From positions 1 through 21,555 of the forward strand of contig JBNGIS010038857.1 of NCBI GenBank assembly GCA_049999725.1: 21,555 nucleotides of DNA. The letters run 5' to 3'. Under the pieces are notes generated by a model. That model had not been told where the DNA came from. It saw only the letters and a list, made by a program, of their open reading frames with translations, and searched no databases. The stretch is from Haplomitrium mnioides (lineage: Eukaryota > Marchantiophyta > Haplomitriopsida > Calobryales). Below, in pieces: positions 18,851 through 21,555 of the stretch. Position 1 is the stretch's first letter; each line of letters starts with the position of its first letter. Position numbers and translations under genes: made by a program.

Positions 18851-19490
18851 CTCTAGAATCAACCCATAAGGCACTATTTGATCTTTCACACAGTCAATTA
18901 TCTCTTTGGATTCTGAATCTTTTGAAACTTCAAAGAGATATTCATCGAGTAGTTGATCATTCACTCGATCCAATGATGGCTCTCCATCCAATCTTGATAA
19001 GAAGTCAGTATTTGCATGGACCTTCCTAGATCTCACCCTCACTTCAAACTCCAACTCTTGTAGCAACATGATCCATCTCACCAATCGCCTTGATAAATCC
19101 GGCTTGTTTACAATATACTTCAACGTAGTGTGATCTGTATGGAAAACAAAAGGATATTCCAACAGATAATGTCAAAATTTTTGAACAACATAAATCATCC
19201 CCAAGCCTTCTCTCTCCATCGTATGATGATTTCTTTTGGGCATAGATAATTGTCTTCTAGAATAGTAGATAGGATGTTCCTCTTTTCTTTCTCCTTTCTG
19301 GCTCAATACTACTCCGATTGCAATTCTGGATGTATCCATATGTACATGAAATTTCTTCTTCCAATCTGGTACCACCATGATTGGTGTAGTAATCAACTTC
19401 TACTTTAAGTCCTGAAAGGGTTCTCGACATTCTTGAGTCCACTTCCATTCTTCTATCTTCCTCAGCAATTTTGTCAATGGCTTGGCAATC
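18850..19490 (-). pseudogene. Gypsy RNase H domain
   Basis: The segment VVPDWKKKFHVHMDTSRIAI gives the first catalytic acid (MDTS). It is followed by GVVLSQ, EEHPIYYSRRQLSMPKRNHH, EREGLGMIYVVQKF and, after a break at about 19165, YPFVFHTDHTTLKYIVNKPD and HANTDFLSRLDGEPS. This is the single RNase H found between RT and integrase in gypsy elements. The frame change near 19170 and one before 19400 break it. The tail TDFLSRL replaces the usual AD.LSR pattern. No second RNase H copy is seen. Confidence 0.85.
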
Positions 19491-19509
19491 CAAGCATAAT
19501 GCTCAATCA

Positions 19510-20297
19510 TTCTTCAATAATATCTAACACAGCCTAGGAATCCTTGGACTCCTTTCAAATTAGTCAAAACCAGCAAATCCACAATTACTTTTACCTTTAC
19601 TATATCTAATGTAGTCTCTTCCTTTGAAATCTTATGTCCTAGCAGAATCCATTCTGACATCTCAAAGTAACATTTCTCCGGAAGTAGACAAATTCCAAAT
19701 TTTTGGCACTGATCAAAACACTTGTGGAGAAAAGATAAATAACCCTCCATGGTGGAATGTACACAAAAATCATCAAGGAATACTTCCATGAAGATCCACA
19801 AATATTCTTTAAACGCCGTAGTCATCAATCATGTAAACATTGTAGGTGATTACATAATCCAAATAGGATCACTTTGTAGGCATTTGTTCCCCAGTTGGTG
19901 GTAAATGTCACTTTATCTCGATCATCTAGACAAATAGAAATCTGATTATACCCGATGAATCCTTCCATAAATGAATAGCATTCCTTCCCAACCACTACAT
20001 TTAAAATGTTATCAATAAATGACATAGAATGAAAGTCCTTCTTTGTAACCTCGTTCAATTTTTGGAAATCCACACAAACTCGGATCTTCCCTCCTTTCTT
20101 CGAAATAATTACCATTGGCGACACCTATTGAGAATTTTCCACTGGAAATATAAACCGACATCCAATAAATTTTCAATTTCCTCCTTTACTTTCAAAGAAA
20201 ATTTTGGATTTAAATGGTATTGCCTTTGACGTACAGGAACGACATCCTCTTTTAAATGAATTTGATGTTGAAAAACTTCTGGTGCCATCCCTTTCAA
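19510..20297 (-). pseudogene. Gypsy reverse transcriptase
   Basis: The domain starts FQHQIHLKEDVVPVRQRQYH (about 20275-20215) and continues FSLKVKEEIENLL. After a frameshift near 20140 it reads SPMVIISKKGGKIRVCVDFQ and KLNEVTKKD. Motif A reads ECYSFMEGFIGYNQI, with glutamate (codon GAA, 19973-19975) where catalytic aspartate is expected. Motif C, VFLDDF (DD codons 19769-19774), is intact. After it come HKCFDQCQKFGICLLPEKC and GVQGFLGCVRYY, the thumb and connection. A frame change near 19825 separates motifs A-B from motif C. RT would copy the element RNA. The motif A change and frame breaks make it dead. Confidence 0.9.
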
Positions 20298-20335
20298 ATT
20301 CTTATAACTCCAAGCAAACAGATCTCAGTATTCTC

Positions 20336-20863
20336 TCAAGAGTTTGGTATATGTTTCCAAGGCTTCCCTAGTCCTCTCATTTGAAACTTCAAGAATTTTA
20401 GGATCAGTCTTGGTTCCAATATTAACAAGTTGAATTTTATCTTCTTTTGAAATCTTTCCCTCATCACACCCAACTCCACCGGTGGAGGTGGTAAGACTGC
20501 CATAGTACTTGGTCTCTCAACTGTATCATTAGCTGTTGATGGTAAATCATCTCTCATTTTCACATTTTGGCACTGGATTTCAAACTCATGATTTGCTTCT
20601 AGACGTTCCTTCTCTCTATTATAGACACGAGGTCCTCCTTTGACTTCTGCGATCACTCCATCACTGGACCACTCAAACCCAACAACAATTCGCTGTTGTT
20701 TGGGATCTGCTTCTAATGACCAATCCGATGTATAGAATGGTAGCTCTTCTGCCATTTCCTTTGATAAACTTCCTTGGTTAGCAGCAAAGTGATTTGCAAA
20801 ATGTGTCCAAACATCATTTTCTTTTTCTTTCAATCCGTCACCACTCTTGCTTGATATAACCAA
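20336..20863 (-). pseudogene. Gypsy protease-RT linker
   Basis: A 175-codon open frame starts just after the protease end GRPWLYQ. It contains HFAANQGSLSKEMAEELPFY and a long acidic, poorly conserved stretch up to the RT start. Such linkers with little family conservation are usual between protease and RT in plant gypsy elements. A tail frame of low-complexity Leu/Lys character near 20336 suggests a frameshift close to 20440. Confidence 0.7.
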
Positions 20864-20869
20864 GGTCTT

Positions 20870-21180
20870 CCCAACAATAATGGATAAGAACTTGTCACCA
20901 ACGGCTTAATCACCACCTAATCTAAACAAAAAGTAACTCCCTCGATGATTGCCAAAACTTCCTTTAATGTTCTGGTTGGAACAACTCTTATTTGATCTGC
21001 CATTTGGAGAATTTTGTAAGTTGGTTTTAGTCCTTGGACTTCCAAGTCTTGCATCATCTTTTCGATCATAGTATTCACCTTGAATCTTCCATCAATTGGC
21101 ACTCCTCAAATAATGCATCCCGTAATTTCAGCATCTACTTCGGGTGCTCTCATGTCATCTCAAATTTCTGCATTCCACGA
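20870..21180 (-). pseudogene. Gypsy aspartic protease
   Basis: The minus strand reads DAEITGCII, a stop, GVPIDGRFKVNTMIEKMMQD, LQMADQIRVVPTRTLKEV and IIEGVTFCLD, a stop, VVIKPLVTSSYPLLLGRPW. The flanking pattern is the plant gypsy protease. The active-site turn reads D-G-R where D-[SG]-[GAS] is expected, so the third position is damaged, and two stops interrupt the domain. It would have cut the Gag-Pol polyprotein. Confidence 0.8.
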
Positions 21181-21189
21181 ATGCATAGC

Positions 21190-21555
21190 AACCATTACAG
21201 GTTTTCTTATACGCCTCACGGCTAATTGTCAAACTACTCATTTTGATTGTGGAAACGCTCATATTGACTCTTCAAATGTCATATTGGCTTGTTGACTTCC
21301 AATATTCGCGGCCCAGCTACATCCTTCCAGTAATTCATCAACCTTAGCCTTTTCAAATTTTGTGTTTGGAGTTTGAGGATTTTTGAAATGAACTTGCTTG
21401 TGCAACTCATTTTGGAGTTCCAATCGAACCTCCTCTGAAACATCACGTGTGCGTTTTGCAAACAACTTTGGATGATTTTGATCATATTCTAAATCATTTT
21501 GAGCTTCATTAATTGGCATAGCAATGCGCATAAGAATTTTTACAAGAGTTTTCTT
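21190..21555 (-). pseudogene. Gypsy gag end / pre-protease segment (truncated by window)
   Basis: The minus-strand frame open at 21531-21259 reads HPKLFAKRTRDVSEEVRLEL, then QNELHKQVHFKN and EGCSWAANIGSQQANMTFEE. After a stop it continues LAVRRIRKPVMVAMHSWNAE into the protease. It lies where plant gypsy elements have the C-terminal gag or pre-protease region. I see no CCHC knuckle inside the window; it may lie farther right or be lost. Confidence 0.6.

Larger units (their letters stand above)
17646..21555 (-). mobile_element. Decayed Ty3/gypsy retrotransposon pol region (runs off right edge)
   Basis: The minus strand reads, from 21555 leftwards, the end of gag, protease, reverse transcriptase, RNase H, integrase with HHCC and core, and an integrase C-terminal domain. 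PR-RT-RH-IN is the gypsy order. The protease end LLLGRPWLYQA and the C-terminal RWEGPYHVLKVYENGSIEL with LPTRING resemble the non-chromodomain plant group (Athila/Tat-like), and no chromodomain is seen. Frames break repeatedly and several catalytic residues are changed, so it is inactive. The primer-binding site and 5' LTR lie outside the window, and the 3' LTR was not located. Confidence 0.9.

Overview
The window looks like a repeat-dense intergenic stretch of a land-plant nuclear genome. It holds two decayed LTR retrotransposons of plant type (one Ty1/copia, one Ty3/gypsy), a spliced pseudogene with plant-like GT-AG introns, short tandem arrays, a TC microsatellite and one 100-N scaffolding gap. 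I cannot name the species. No gene in the window looks intact.

Layout. Positions 1-4056 carry a minus-strand copia element read right to left: gag (about 4029-3190), CCHC zinc knuckle (3030-2989), protease (about 2840-2554), the C-terminal part of integrase (about 2460-2130, catalytic core missing) and reverse transcriptase (about 1763-230). The RT is split between motif A and the YGLK segment by 13 codon-phased copies of a GGAC(T/A)AAAGGTCC-type repeat. A primer-binding-like site and an apparent LTR edge follow at 4044-4057. Positions 4057-6056 may be its long 5' LTR.

Positions 6385-9512 (plus strand) are the most unusual part: a broken, intron-containing gene joining a ParB/sulfiredoxin-like segment to an amino-methyltransferase with motif order IV (DIPY) then I (LDLCSGSGTD), i.e. 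beta-class DNA N4/N6 methylase order. Its introns hold tandem arrays of a 20-bp GC-centred palindrome, AGTCCATGCGCGCATGGACT, at a 24-bp period. The same palindrome recurs just downstream (9710-9850) and at 13113-13390, where the period changes to 37 bp.

Positions 9861-13112 have no gene I can support. Positions 13391-21555 belong, at least largely, to a minus-strand gypsy element of the non-chromodomain plant type: gag/protease end, RT, RNase H and integrase (21555-17646), followed downstream in the same orientation by a decayed extra coding region with coiled-coil character (17261-15013). Its LTRs are not resolved, and the element runs off the right edge.

In working terms nothing here is a functioning pathway. 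The window is a layered record of element insertions into, or next to, an old ParB-methylase gene and its palindrome arrays. The palindrome family, its two linker lengths, its intronic position and the in-frame repeat inside a reverse transcriptase are the points worth pursuing.
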